Below, one piece after another: positions 8,896-55,057 of a stretch of 64,000 nucleotides of DNA. Position 1 is the first letter of the stretch. Each line of letters begins with the position of its first letter. A program made the translations under genes and the position numbers. The notes under the pieces are model-generated. The model was not told the DNA's origin and did not search any database. It saw only the letters and a program-made list of their open reading frames with translations. Source of the stretch: Propionibacteriaceae bacterium (GTDB lineage: Bacteria > Actinomycetota > Actinomycetes > Propionibacteriales > Propionibacteriaceae); the NCBI GenBank assembly GCA_016717345.1, contig JADKFR010000005.1, forward strand, positions 62,001-126,000. The letters run 5' to 3'.

Positions 8896-10746
8896 GTGCC
8901 GGACCCCTTGATCGGCTTGGATCCCGGGCGAGCCAGCGTGCAGCCCGGCGGTCAGGCGCGAATCACCGTGACCCTCACCAACACCGGCACCCTCGTCGAG
9001 GGCTACCGACTTCAGGTGCTGGGCCCGGTGGCGGGCTGGTCGCAGGTTGATCCACCCGAGGTTTCGGTCTACCCGCAGCAGAAGGCCTCGGTCGCGGTGG
9101 TGTTCTCCCCGCCGAGCGGGACGGGAGCCCCGGCGGGAACCCACCGGTTCCGGGTCGTCGCCCGCTCGACGCTCGACCCGAAGGTCGGCGCGATCACCGA
9201 GGGCACCGTCGACGTGGCGAAGGTGTTCGGGCTGCAAGCCAAGATCGTCCCGGTGACCTCCACCGGACGGTGGCGAGGCCGCCACACGATCGACGTCACG
9301 AACTGGGGAAACGCGCCCGCCCAGCTGCGGATGACCGCGTCGGATCCCGATGACGTGCTCGGTTTCTACCTCAAGCCGGCGATCATCAGCCTGGCGCCGG
9401 GCGGACGGGCGACCGTGCGAGTGTCGGCGCGGGCCAGACGTCCGTTCCTGCGCGGGACGCCGACGCGGCTGCCGTTCGAGGTGGTCGGGGAGCGGCTCGA
9501 CGCGCAGCCGGGCCCACCACCACCGGGGCTCGGCTACGGTGACCCGTCGCGACCGGTGGTCTCGGGGGCGTTCACTCAGAAACCCATTCTGTCCGCGGGA
9601 CTGGCCTGGCTGTTGTCGTTGGTGCTGGCGGCCGTGGTCGGGTTGGGGATCTACCTGTACGCGCAGCCGGAGCCGAAGGAGGAGGATCTTTCCACCCGAG
9701 GTGCGCCGGCGCGACCCGTGCTGAGCGTGACCGTCGCCGGGCCCACGAGCGTGGTGGCGCGATGGGAGCCGGTGGAGACCGCCGACGGCTACGAGCTCCA
9801 GCGACTCGATCCAGTGAACGGTGGGGGCGTGGCCCCGGAACTGCCACCGCTGGGGGAGGTCACCAGCGTCGAAGTCCCCAACCTGCCCCCGGAGACCCAG
9901 GTGTGCTTCCGGCTCCGGGCGTCCCGTGGGGGGGACAAAGGGCCCTGGTCGGGCACGGTCTGTGACACCACCCTCGCCCCGGCGCAGCCGACAGCTCCGG
10001 CATCGACCGCCACGCCCACCTCGACGTGGCCGCCGCGGAAGGCGTTGCCGCCGCTGCGGGCCACCCGCGGTTCGGTCACCGTCGACGGCGACACCGGGGA
10101 CTGGCAGTGGCAGCAGGTGGCTCGGGCCAACCAGCCGATCATCGGGGCCACCAGCGCGGACGGTGACATCTACCTGATGTGGGACGACCAGGCCCTGTAC
10201 CTGCTGGCGGTGGTCCGCGATCCGTCACTGAACCCCCCCAACCCGAGTGACCTGCGCCGGGTCTACCGGGGAGATGCCGTGATTCTGGAACTGGGTTCGG
10301 ACAATCGGGGGCTGAGTGCCGCCGACCTGGCCCGGCCCACCGATGCCTACTACATGGTCGGACCGGCAACGCCCGGAGCGGTGCCGACCGCCACCGGCTG
10401 GCCCTCCTTCGCTCCCACTTTGCCGAGCACATTGTCGGCAACGATCGGCGTCCTCGGGCCCAACGCCGGCGGCACCTCCTTCGAAACGCCCCGGGACACC
10501 AGCCTGGTCACCGCGGCCGTCAAACCCTTCGGCGAGGGCTACGTCCTGGAAGCCCGGATCCCGTGGGCAGCCTCCAGGCTCAACGGGATCGAGCCGGGTG
10601 CCACCCTGGCCGCCAACGTGATCGTCAGCGATCGCAAGCCGGATTCGCTGGCGAACCGCGGCATGGTGAGCACGAACGAGCAACGCAGCCTCGTCGACCT
10701 GCGGGCCCATCCGTTCTACTGGCAGCAACTCGAACTGCTGCCCTGA
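8896..10746 (+). CDS. single-pass membrane protein with Fn3 and CBM9-like ectodomain, eCIS-associated
   Basis: This 616-residue protein has no signal peptide. Residues 1-215 form two immunoglobulin-like beta domains (VQPGGQARITVTLTNTG, then VTNWGNAPAQL and LAPGGRATVRV), followed by one transmembrane helix at about 232-254. Outside the membrane it would carry a fibronectin type III domain (about 275-355), a Pro/Thr linker, and a CBM9-like domain (about 385-616) with the pattern VTVDGDTGDWQW, YLMWDDQALYLLAVV and GDAVILELG. The topology suggests a cytoplasmic beta region and a carbohydrate- or wall-binding outer part. The GTG start at 8896 has AGGA 7 bases upstream. It stands on the opposite strand inside the eCIS accessory cluster. 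A role in anchoring particles to the envelope is an inference. Confidence 0.8.
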   Translation: MPDPLIGLDPGRASVQPGGQARITVTLTNTGTLVEGYRLQVLGPVAGWSQVDPPEVSVYPQQKASVAVVFSPPSGTGAPAGTHRFRVVARSTLDPKVGAITEGTVDVAKVFGLQAKIVPVTSTGRWRGRHTIDVTNWGNAPAQLRMTASDPDDVLGFYLKPAIISLAPGGRATVRVSARARRPFLRGTPTRLPFEVVGERLDAQPGPPPPGLGYGDPSRPVVSGAFTQKPILSAGLAWLLSLVLAAVVGLGIYLYAQPEPKEEDLSTRGAPARPVLSVTVAGPTSVVARWEPVETADGYELQRLDPVNGGGVAPELPPLGEVTSVEVPNLPPETQVCFRLRASRGGDKGPWSGTVCDTTLAPAQPTAPASTATPTSTWPPRKALPPLRATRGSVTVDGDTGDWQWQQVARANQPIIGATSADGDIYLMWDDQALYLLAVVRDPSLNPPNPSDLRRVYRGDAVILELGSDNRGLSAADLARPTDAYYMVGPATPGAVPTATGWPSFAPTLPSTLSATIGVLGPNAGGTSFETPRDTSLVTAAVKPFGEGYVLEARIPWAASRLNGIEPGATLAANVIVSDRKPDSLANRGMVSTNEQRSLVDLRAHPFYWQQLELLP

Positions 10747-10820
10747 ACCCGAGCGGACGTGCCCACGGGAACCCGCCGCGACGCCGGGCGCCCGGGACGC
10801 TGGGCTGAGGCTGACGCGGC

Positions 10821-11942
10821 TCAGGACTGCGAGGGGTACGCCTTGAGGACGATCTCGGTGATGCTGATCAGGGCCTGGGAGTCAGCGACCGGGTAGTCCG
10901 CGGCGATGCCGAGCTGGACCCGGGTGACCGGCTGACCGCTGTCAACAGTCAGGCGAATCGGTTCGTCCGTGTCGCTCAGCGTGAAGGGCTGGCAGGCCCC
11001 GTCGTCGAAGCGGAGGCCGACGGCCTTGGGCCGCGGCTGCTGGCCGCGCTGGGGGTTGTCCTTGGCGAGGCCGGGGTAGATGACCACCCGCCGGATCCGG
11101 GCCGGCTTGATGGTGAGGGTGATCCAGCCCGTGCCGGGGGCGGCACCGCAGGCGGTGGTTCCTTGCGGCGCCCAGTTCATGGTGAATTCCTCAGCGGTCC
11201 CGTCGACCAGCTTGGCCGGGTCCGACCCGGCAGCAGCCGCGCTGGCCGGGTCGACGCCGGCTGTGACTACAGCGACGGTTTCGTACCGTTTGTTGAGCCA
11301 GTACCAGGCGTCGGTGTAGAAGCGGCCCTGGTCGACGCGCAGGATCAGCCCGCCCCCGATCAGAACGGCGCCGGCCAGCACGCCGAGGCCGACCCGACGC
11401 CAGCGGTAGAGCGGTGGGAGCGAGCGGCGATACTCACGTTTGGCGGCGCGGTCGGCGTCGCGCGCACTCCAGGCCGAGGTCTGCTGGCTCCAATCGGGGA
11501 CTTCGGCCGGGCCCAGGGCGTAGCCGCACCGGATGCAGAAGCGGACAGACTCGGGATTGCCGTAACCACACTGGGGACAGGCCGGCGCGGTGGGTGCCGT
11601 GCCTCCACCCGGGCCGGTGCTGGGGGCGTGGTTCCGGGCGGCTGCGGGCTGGGCAGGCCGCCGCTCAGGCGGGCCGGCCGCGGCGCCCCCGGTTGTGAAG
11701 GTCGGCGGGTGATCGGGAGAGGGCCGCCGATCCTGCCCGGCCGGTGGGGGAGGTTGGTTGATCGGTGCCGCTGTGGGTGGCGACCCGGACGGGGGTGCCG
11801 CGCTGCCCGGGGGCGGCGGCGTCCGGTCCTTGGAGGTCTTGGTCAGGGTCGTCCGGTCCCACGCCAGGAAGGCGTTGCAGTTGCGGCAGAACGCGGCGTC
11901 GGGGGGATTGGCCTCGCCGCAGTCCTCACAGATCCGGTCCAT
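10821..11942 (-). CDS. zinc-ribbon single-pass membrane protein with discoidin-like C-terminal domain
   Basis: This 373-residue protein opens with a zinc ribbon (CEDCGEANPPDAAFCRNC, Cys 5, 8, 19 and 22), then a Pro/Gly-rich disordered segment, a second zinc ribbon (CPQCGYGNPESVRFCIRC, about 122-139), a basic stretch, one transmembrane helix (about 184-202), and a C-terminal beta domain. That last domain (VDGTAEEFTMNW, WITLTI, IRRVVIYPGL, VTRVQLGI) resembles the NADase-type glycan-binding, discoidin-like fold. Similar proteins occur in actinobacterial eCIS loci, and the topology resembles Streptomyces CisA, a membrane protein linked to particle tethering and cell death; that comparison is from memory and tentative. 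The start is well supported: GGAGGTGATC lies just upstream. It converges with the gene ending at 10746; I see no strong terminator between them. Confidence 0.8.
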   Translation of the reverse strand: MDRICEDCGEANPPDAAFCRNCNAFLAWDRTTLTKTSKDRTPPPPGSAAPPSGSPPTAAPINQPPPPAGQDRRPSPDHPPTFTTGGAAAGPPERRPAQPAAARNHAPSTGPGGGTAPTAPACPQCGYGNPESVRFCIRCGYALGPAEVPDWSQQTSAWSARDADRAAKREYRRSLPPLYRWRRVGLGVLAGAVLIGGGLILRVDQGRFYTDAWYWLNKRYETVAVVTAGVDPASAAAAGSDPAKLVDGTAEEFTMNWAPQGTTACGAAPGTGWITLTIKPARIRRVVIYPGLAKDNPQRGQQPRPKAVGLRFDDGACQPFTLSDTDEPIRLTVDSGQPVTRVQLGIAADYPVADSQALISITEIVLKAYPSQS

Positions 11943-12065
11943 CGCACGATCACCTCCGCAACGAGCGATTCGGAGCGCCGGCTTGGCTGCTGCCCGCCGA
12001 GCCCATCGTTGCCCAACGGATCGCGGCAGACAACCACCTGACGTGACGCGTTGAGGATCGCTCGA

Positions 12066-12704
12066 TCAAATGAGACCCTCGCGAACCGCGTACGCCACGG
12101 CGTGGGTGCGGTTGCGCAGTTGCAGGCGGGTGGTCAGGTCGTGCAGCACGTTCTTGACCGTCCGCTCGCTGTACGACATCCGGAGCGCGATCTCGCGGGT
12201 GTCGAGGCCGTCGGCGACCAGCCGCACCACCTCGGCCTCGCGGGGCGTGAGGCCACTGAAGGTCAGGCCCCGAGGTGCCAGGACCTGGCGTTGCAGCCGT
12301 CCGACCTGTTCAAGCAGGCGACCGAGCAGGTCCGGCGGCACTTCGCCTTCCCCCGCAGCCACCTTGAGGATCGTGCGTACCAGCACGTCCGGCGTGGCAT
12401 CGCCACGGCGGAGCAGCCCGGAGGCGCCGGCCTCAGCAGCCGCGACCAGGGCCGCATCGTCCACCGCGGTGACGATCATCATCAACCGTGGGTGGTGGTC
12501 CCTGGTGAGCGTGCGCAGGTCCTGGGTCGCGGTGTCATCGACGGCATCAGCGACCAGAACGGCGACGGCGGCGTGGGCGACACCATCGACGACGCGGACC
12601 TCCGGCCGCGTCCTCAACTCAGCGGCAACGCCGGCGCGGGAGATCGGGTCGCGCGCCTGGACGTACGTGGCGATGGCGGTTGTGGCCATGTCGTCAGTGT
12701 CCAT
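12066..12704 (-). CDS. LuxR-family response-regulator-like transcription factor
   Basis: This 212-residue protein has an N-terminal receiver-like region and a C-terminal LuxR/GerE helix-turn-helix. LTPREAEVVRLVADGLDTREIA and YSERTVKNVLHDL (about 152-195) are the classic DNA-binding signature. The receiver part is degenerate: the strand expected to hold the phosphorylated Asp reads VAVLVADAVDD, and the other acidic-pocket residues are unclear, so phosphorylation-independent control is likely. No sensor kinase is nearby. LuxR-type regulators are common in actinobacterial eCIS loci, and its position at the upstream end of the minus-strand set suggests it controls these genes. An internal ATG at 12689 is an alternative start; neither has a good ribosome binding site. 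Confidence 0.8.
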   Translation of the reverse strand: MDTDDMATTAIATYVQARDPISRAGVAAELRTRPEVRVVDGVAHAAVAVLVADAVDDTATQDLRTLTRDHHPRLMMIVTAVDDAALVAAAEAGASGLLRRGDATPDVLVRTILKVAAGEGEVPPDLLGRLLEQVGRLQRQVLAPRGLTFSGLTPREAEVVRLVADGLDTREIALRMSYSERTVKNVLHDLTTRLQLRNRTHAVAYAVREGLI

Positions 12705-12869
12705 CCGGCGCTCACCGAGTGCTCAACAAGCGCTCATCGGCGGCGGACGAGGTCGACGAACCAGTGACGCCCGGCTGACGTCGTCCGCTGCAGCGTCGGT
12801 GCTCGTGACCAGCGTTGCCAGCCCCCTTGGGCCGGGTCGCCGGGCTGCCTCCGCCTTGGCGGGCCGGGG

Positions 12870-13859
12870 TCACCAGTGCGGGTGGACCGACTCCCGGAGC
12901 AGTTCGTCGTAGACCTGGCGGACGACCGCGTCGAAGGCCTCGAGGTCGAATCCGCCGTCCAGCAGGGCACCGGCTTGGGCGTTCGCCCGCGCTTGGGCTG
13001 TGCTGCGCGCCCCGGGAATCACGCTGGTGACGCCCGGACGCGAGGCGATCCAGGCCAGCGACGCCGCGGGCAGCGAGACCCCAGCGGGGAGGACGGAGGT
13101 CAGCCGGGCGGCCGCCTCGATCCCCAGCTCGAAGTCCACCCCGGAGAAGGTCTCGCCGCGGTCGAAGGCCTCGCCTGCCCGGTTGTAGGTGCGGTGGTCG
13201 GAAGCAGCGAACGTGGTGTCGCGGGTGTAGCGGCCCGACAACAGGCCGGAGGCGAGCGGAACCCTGGCGAAGACCGACACCTGTGCCGCGCGGGCGGCCG
13301 GCAGCACCTCTTCCAGCGGCTTCAGCCGGAACGGGTTGAGGATGATCTGCACGTTGGTGACCCCGTGCTCGATGGCCGCCAGTGCCTGCGCGCAGGTCTC
13401 CACCGAGACCCCGTAGGCGGCGATCGCTCCCTCGGCGACCAGCGTCTCCAGCGCCTCGTAGCTGGCAGGGTCGTGGATCACCGGCTCAGGTGGGCAGTGC
13501 AGCTGGACCAGGTCGAGGGTGTCCTGGCGCAGGTTGCGCCGGGAGCGGTCGGTCCAGGCCCGGAAGTTCTGCAGGGTGTAGTTCGCCGGCTCCTGGGGCA
13601 GCCGTCGTCCCAGCTTGGTGGCCACCGTGACCCCGTGGCCCGGACGGGCCGCCAGGAAGTCACCGATCAGGGTTTCGCTGCGGCCGTCGCCATAGACATC
13701 GGCGGTGTCGAAGAGCGTGACTCCGCCGTCGAGGGAGGCCCCCAGGACGTTCAGCGCCGCGGCCTCGGAGACATCGCCCCAATCGGCGCCCAGCTGCCAG
13801 GTCCCCAGGCCGATGGCGGAGATGTGGCGTCCGGTTCGTCCGAGGGGTCGTGCGTGCAT
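12870..13859 (-). CDS. aldo/keto reductase
   Basis: This 329-residue protein is an NADPH-dependent oxidoreductase of the aldo/keto reductase superfamily, a TIM barrel. It begins ARPLGRTGRHISAIGLGTW and carries the catalytic tetrad in the expected places: Asp51 and Tyr56 in DTADVYGDG, Lys82 in VATKLG, and His121 in LVQLHCPP. The cofactor region near the C-terminus reads SVIPGARSTAQARAN. The ATG at 13859 is preceded by AGGAAGGA at good spacing; the longer open frame up to 14030 lacks such a site. The substrate cannot be told from sequence. It stands alone, divergent from the giant gene. Confidence 0.9.
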   Translation of the reverse strand: MHARPLGRTGRHISAIGLGTWQLGADWGDVSEAAALNVLGASLDGGVTLFDTADVYGDGRSETLIGDFLAARPGHGVTVATKLGRRLPQEPANYTLQNFRAWTDRSRRNLRQDTLDLVQLHCPPEPVIHDPASYEALETLVAEGAIAAYGVSVETCAQALAAIEHGVTNVQIILNPFRLKPLEEVLPAARAAQVSVFARVPLASGLLSGRYTRDTTFAASDHRTYNRAGEAFDRGETFSGVDFELGIEAAARLTSVLPAGVSLPAASLAWIASRPGVTSVIPGARSTAQARANAQAGALLDGGFDLEAFDAVVRQVYDELLRESVHPHW

Positions 13860-14144
13860 GCGGGTCCTTCCTGACCGTCCGCAGCAGGAAGGCTCCTGCC
13901 GCTCCCCTGCGACTGTAGCGATCACGCGCGGCGGTTTGGCGCTCGGGCCCATCCCGCCGGGCGTGGGGCTGAGGGGACGATCCCCGGCGCCGGCAATTGA
14001 ATCGCGGCCGCAGTGGGGGTCAGTTGGCAATGCGTGGAAGTACGCACGGCACTCTCAGGTTTCTCTTCGTTTCGGACCCTTCCCCGTCCAGAGCTGAAGT
14101 GCCAGTGTTGCGAGTGTCATGTCCGACACCCCAGGAGCGCTTCT
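13860..14144. other. divergent intergenic region before the giant gene
   Basis: This 285-bp gap separates the divergent aldo/keto reductase and giant-protein genes. A TTGGCA hexamer at 14024-14029 could be a -35 element but has no convincing partner. GTGTC and GACAC form a 5-bp inverted repeat with a 6-base gap at about 14115-14130. AGGAG at 14133-14137 is the ribosome binding site of the giant gene. Confidence 0.4.
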
Positions 14145-51184
<37,040 letters not shown>

Positions 51185-51194
<10 letters not shown>

Positions 51195-52816
51195 AACACC
51201 TGGCAGGTCGGACTGTCCAGCAGCCGCACGGCGGTCGTCGCTGTGAACACCACGGCGGCGCCGGCGCCCTGGCCGCAGGTCAGCCGGGTGACCGTGCCGG
51301 AGGCCTTCCCGCTGGCGAGCAACGCGGCCGCCTTCGCGCCGTCGGCCACCACGCCGGTGAGGTCGACCTTCACCGAGGCGGCGAGTTGCACCCCCAGTTG
51401 CGGCCCCCGGATCACGACGTCAGTCACGGTGCCGGTGGCTTCATCGCCCCAGATCAGGCCGACGTCGCCGGTCGAGGTGACCTGTCCGCTGGTGATCGTC
51501 GAGGCTGCCGTGGCGAGTGTGGCGATCCCGACCTTGGTCGCCCCGGAGACCGAGTTCCGCTCCAAGGCCGTGCGGGTGGTCCCCGATAGCCGGATCCCGA
51601 TCTCCTTGGCCTGGCGCACCTGGTTCCCGACCAGCGTCGCCGTCCCCGATCCGGTCGCCTGGAGGCCGATCGCACCCCCGGTCAGCACCGCGTCCTCGAG
51701 GCGCGGTGACCCGGACCCGGTGAGCGCCACCCCGACGTCGGCGTCCGTCACCTGGGCGCGCGTCACGACCGGCGATGCCTCGTTGTCGATCCGCACGCCG
51801 ATCTTCGTGCCGGCCACCGAGAGATCGGACGCCGTCCCGGCGGCCTGCTCGACCCAGCACAGCCCGCAACCGTCCGATCCGGTCACCTGGACACCGCTGA
51901 TCGTCGGCTGCTCCGAGCCCGCGATCACCACCCCGCCACCGTCGTTGTCGTCCAAGGTCACGTCGGTGAGTGCCCGGCGGTCCCCGGTCGGCATCAGCGG
52001 GCTGGACGAGGGCCGCAGCACGATCCCGTAGCCGCCGGTGCCCTTCTCGGCCACCCCGCCGGTCACGCTGACCCTGGCGAAGTCGTAGCCGCCGCCGGCC
52101 ACGACCACCACCGACGCCGCCTGCTTGCCCGTGTGGGCGATGGCCAGGTCGGTCAGGGTCAGGTTCCCGCTGGTGGCGGCGATCAGGGCCGCCCCGGCCG
52201 CCAGGGACGTGATCGTGCTTGCCAGCTTGGGATCGGAGCCGTCCCCCGCCCCGACCAGAGTGATCGGACGCAGCGCCACCAGCGGAGCGGCCAGTGCGTA
52301 GGTGCCCGGCGCCAGCCGGATCGTCGACCCGCTGCCGGCCCGCGTGACCGCGGTCACCAACTGCTCGGCCGAGGCCACCGGGATCTCCCCCGGCCCCAGA
52401 TCGGACGGGTCCAGCGTGCCCAGCGGGTCGGCGCGGAAGGTGTCCGCCACCGCGTCCTGGAGGGGGGTGCCGCCGGTCAGGCGGCCCAACTCGACCCGGA
52501 TCAGGTCGGCCAGATCGGTCGGGTCGCACCCCAGCGATTCGCCGCGCTCGCGCAGGGTCGTGGTGGCCGCCGTGAAGTCGGCCTGCCGCGCCGTCACGGC
52601 GCCGCTGACCTGGCCGGCGGAGACGTGGGCGAAACTGTCGACGTAGCCCTGGACGGTATCCACGATCCGGGCGGCCAGTTCGGCGCAGGTCGCGGCGGTC
52701 GTCGGCCGGCCACTCGTCGACGGCAACGGTGCGGCCTGGCAGCCGGTTGTGCCAAGTGACATCGCCGCGATCAAGGCCGCGATCCCGAACGCCCAGCCGA
52801 CCGAGTGTTTCGTCAT
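51185..52816 (-). CDS. putative lipoprotein with right-handed beta-helix repeats
   Basis: This 543-residue protein has an N-terminal hydrophobic segment ending SLGTTGC (Cys26), a weak lipobox, so it may be lipid-anchored or simply secreted. Residues about 30-150 are helical. From about 165 the sequence STIRLAPGTYALAAPLVALRPITLVGAG is the usual entrance of pectate-lyase-like beta-helix (NosD/DUF1565) proteins, and from about 200 to 530 it continues with rungs of about 22-25 residues (GGGVVIAGSEQPTISGVQV, VGVALTGSGSPRLEDA and similar). Such proteins bind or cut polysaccharides; no catalytic site is evident. Its 3' end overlaps that of the convergent giant gene by 10 bases. The ATG at 52816 lacks a strong ribosome binding site. 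Confidence 0.8.
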
Positions 52817-52939
52817 GGGCGAAGCCTAAGGGACTCGTTTCTTTCCGTCCGGGCAGGGAGGGCCGGCAGCGTGGACGGGGTCGGCGTCGCGCTCGGGCTC
52901 AAGCTCAGGCCCGGGCCGGGGACACGCACGAGTCGTCCG

Positions 52940-53872
52940 CTAGGCACCCTGGGCGGCGGGTTCGGCACGGTCGGCCACCGGAACTCCGTGAGCCACGAGC
53001 AGCGCGGCGACGGCTTGGGGCCTGGCGAGGCAGGGCTGGGTGATGACCTGCTGACCGCAGGCGACCACCAGCTGCGAGAAGCTCGCCGGGGAGGTCTGCG
53101 CGGGGCGTCGGACCTCGAACGAGGTCATCAGCCGAAACGGGATCGTGACCAGGGCGGACGAGTAGTTCGCCCGGCGAAACAGCGGCTGGGCGGCCATGCC
53201 CCGGTGGAAGATCACCAGGTCGTCCGGCGATGCCAGCACCATCATTCCGGCGGAGCGCCGACGCCGGTTCCGGTCCGTCCGGCACGGCTGTCCGGGCTCT
53301 TCGACGTGGACGGGTCGGATCCGGGAAGGGTTGCCGGGGTTGAGGCTCGCGGTCATTGATCGGAAGAACAGGTCCCTCGGTCTCAGTGGTGGCGTCGACC
53401 CCGGGGACCATTCTCCGGGGGTCGGCAGCGACAGCAGGTAGCGGTCCACTTCCGTGATGGTCGGGACCGAAACGGTGTTGTACCGGATGTCGACCGCGCT
53501 GCCGTCGGACAACAGCAGCGACCACCGACCCACCAGCAGGTCGCTGAACTGGATGGTGGCGACGATCTCCTCCCGGGCGACGTCGCGCCGGACGATGTCG
53601 GTGGGTCCGGCCTGCAGCACGCACAGGCTCTCGGGCAGCACGGCGATCACCGACTCGTACAGGTCCATGCCGGGACGCACCTGGGCCCGGTCGTAGGGTC
53701 GTGGCACTTTCAACACGTACCGCGCCCCACTCAGCTCCGGCCACCACGGACGGAATCGGCGGGGCAGGTCGACGGGCTGGGTGACCTGGTCGATCCAGGG
53801 CCCGAATCGGTCGTATTCGCGCAGATCGTCGGGGTCGGCGGCTGCCCGCCAGTCCGACACGGTGGTGGTCAT
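52940..53872 (-). CDS. hypothetical protein
   Basis: This 310-residue protein is not recognised. It starts MTTTVSDWRAAADPDDL, has no signal peptide or membrane helix, and contains an alternating beta pattern (YESVIAVLPESLCVLQ, IVATIQFSDLLVGRWSLLLSDG, VDIRYNTVS) that resembles a PH-like or other beta-barrel fold. A basic patch (CRTDRNRRRR) lies near residue 200, and the end is Ala/Pro-rich. Codon bias supports coding. The ATG at 53872 is preferred over the upstream in-frame start at 53926, whose extra sequence is basic and low in coding character. It is a single gene between the beta-helix lipoprotein and the divergent pseudouridine synthase gene. Confidence 0.7.
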   Translation of the reverse strand: MTTTVSDWRAAADPDDLREYDRFGPWIDQVTQPVDLPRRFRPWWPELSGARYVLKVPRPYDRAQVRPGMDLYESVIAVLPESLCVLQAGPTDIVRRDVAREEIVATIQFSDLLVGRWSLLLSDGSAVDIRYNTVSVPTITEVDRYLLSLPTPGEWSPGSTPPLRPRDLFFRSMTASLNPGNPSRIRPVHVEEPGQPCRTDRNRRRRSAGMMVLASPDDLVIFHRGMAAQPLFRRANYSSALVTIPFRLMTSFEVRRPAQTSPASFSQLVVACGQQVITQPCLARPQAVAALLVAHGVPVADRAEPAAQGA

Positions 53873-53995
53873 CCGCGCCCGCTTTCGTTGCTCGGCCGCC
53901 GGGTCGCCTGTCGCGAGACGACGCACCGAGGGTGGTTCGTTGGATTTCTGACATCGTAGCCGTGGCGCGCCGCGTCAGGGGGCCGTGTGCGGGCG

Positions 53996-54043
53996 CCGTG
54001 GTTGCGGGGGCCCGTGGTTGCGCGGGCCCGTGGTTGCGCGGGC
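53996..54043. repeat. three tandem 16-bp repeats
   Basis: The unit CCGTGGTTGCGCGGGC occurs three times in a row, the first copy with one change. It lies in the 257-bp divergent gap between the hypothetical gene and the pseudouridine synthase gene. The role is unknown. Confidence 0.7.
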
Positions 54044-54129
54044 CGCCCGGCCGGCTGTCGTGGGCGTCCGCGGCGTTCTGTCCGTACTCTGCTGGTCGTG
54101 ACTCCCTCCCGTCCAGGACCGGTGGCCTG

Positions 54130-55053
54130 ATGCCTCCGCGATCTCCGCTGCCCCAGCGGCTGGGGCTGGACGCGGCGTGGTTGCGCACGCCCGACAACGA
54201 GCCGGGGGTCGACGCGCCCTGGGGCACGATGGGCGACTTCCTGGTCGACCGTCTGCCCGCGGTGGCCCCGGTCACCGAGATGCTGGCGGCTGGTGAGTTC
54301 GTCGATCAGGGCGGGCGCCCCTGGACGGGGTCGGAGCCGTACCGTCCCCACACGTTCGTGTGGTTCCATCGGCGGCTGGCGCCGGAGCCGGTCGTCCCGT
54401 TCGCCGTCGAGGTGCTGCACGCGGACGCGCGGGTCGTCGTGGTCGATAAGCCGCACTTCCTGGCCACCACCCCGCGCGGCGCGCACGTCCGGGAATCGGT
54501 GCTGGTCCGGGTGCGCGGCCCCCTGGGCCTGCCGGACCTCGCGCCGGCGCACCGGCTGGACCGGCTCACCGCGGGCGTGCTGGTGCTCACCGCCGACCGT
54601 CGGCACCGAGCCGCGTACGCCGGCCTGTTCCAGACCCGCCAGGTGGACAAGACGTACGAGGCTTTGGCGCCGTTCGACCCGACACTGACGTTCCCGCGCC
54701 GGGTCGCCGGCCGGATCGAGAAGCGGCGCGGCAGCCTGCAGGCTGAGGTGGTCGCCGGCGAACCGAACGCCGAGACCTTCGTCGAGCTGGTCGAGACCCG
54801 CGGCCGGTTCGGGCGCTACCGGCTGACGCCCACCACCGGGAAGACCCACCAGTTGCGGGTTCACATGGCTGCCATGGGGTTGCCGATCCTCGGCGACCCG
54901 CTCTACCCGAGGATCGCCGACGTGGACGCGGACGACTTCAGTTCGCCCCTGCAACTCATCGCTCGCCGGCTCCGCTTCATCGACCCGATCGATCAGACCG
55001 CGCGGGACTACACCAGCCGGTTCGCCCTCAGGTGGCCCGAGGCGGCACGCTGA
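54130..55053 (+). CDS. RluA-family RNA pseudouridine synthase
   Basis: This 307-residue protein belongs to the RluA family, which isomerises uridine in rRNA or tRNA. The catalytic motif AHRLDRLTAGVLVLT contains the conserved HRLDxxTxG with the catalytic Asp. Other family features are VVVVDKPHFLATTPRG, DKTYEAL, and the C-terminal TGKTHQLRVHMAAMGLPILGDPLY. The N-terminal 90 residues differ from standard RluA/RluD and lack an evident S4 domain, as in many actinobacterial members. The target position cannot be told. The ATG at 54130 is chosen because upstream sequence contains tandem repeats; the frame itself is open further. The next gene begins 4 bases after its stop. Confidence 0.9.
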   Translation: MPPRSPLPQRLGLDAAWLRTPDNEPGVDAPWGTMGDFLVDRLPAVAPVTEMLAAGEFVDQGGRPWTGSEPYRPHTFVWFHRRLAPEPVVPFAVEVLHADARVVVVDKPHFLATTPRGAHVRESVLVRVRGPLGLPDLAPAHRLDRLTAGVLVLTADRRHRAAYAGLFQTRQVDKTYEALAPFDPTLTFPRRVAGRIEKRRGSLQAEVVAGEPNAETFVELVETRGRFGRYRLTPTTGKTHQLRVHMAAMGLPILGDPLYPRIADVDADDFSSPLQLIARRLRFIDPIDQTARDYTSRFALRWPEAAR

Positions 55054-55057
55054 GCTG

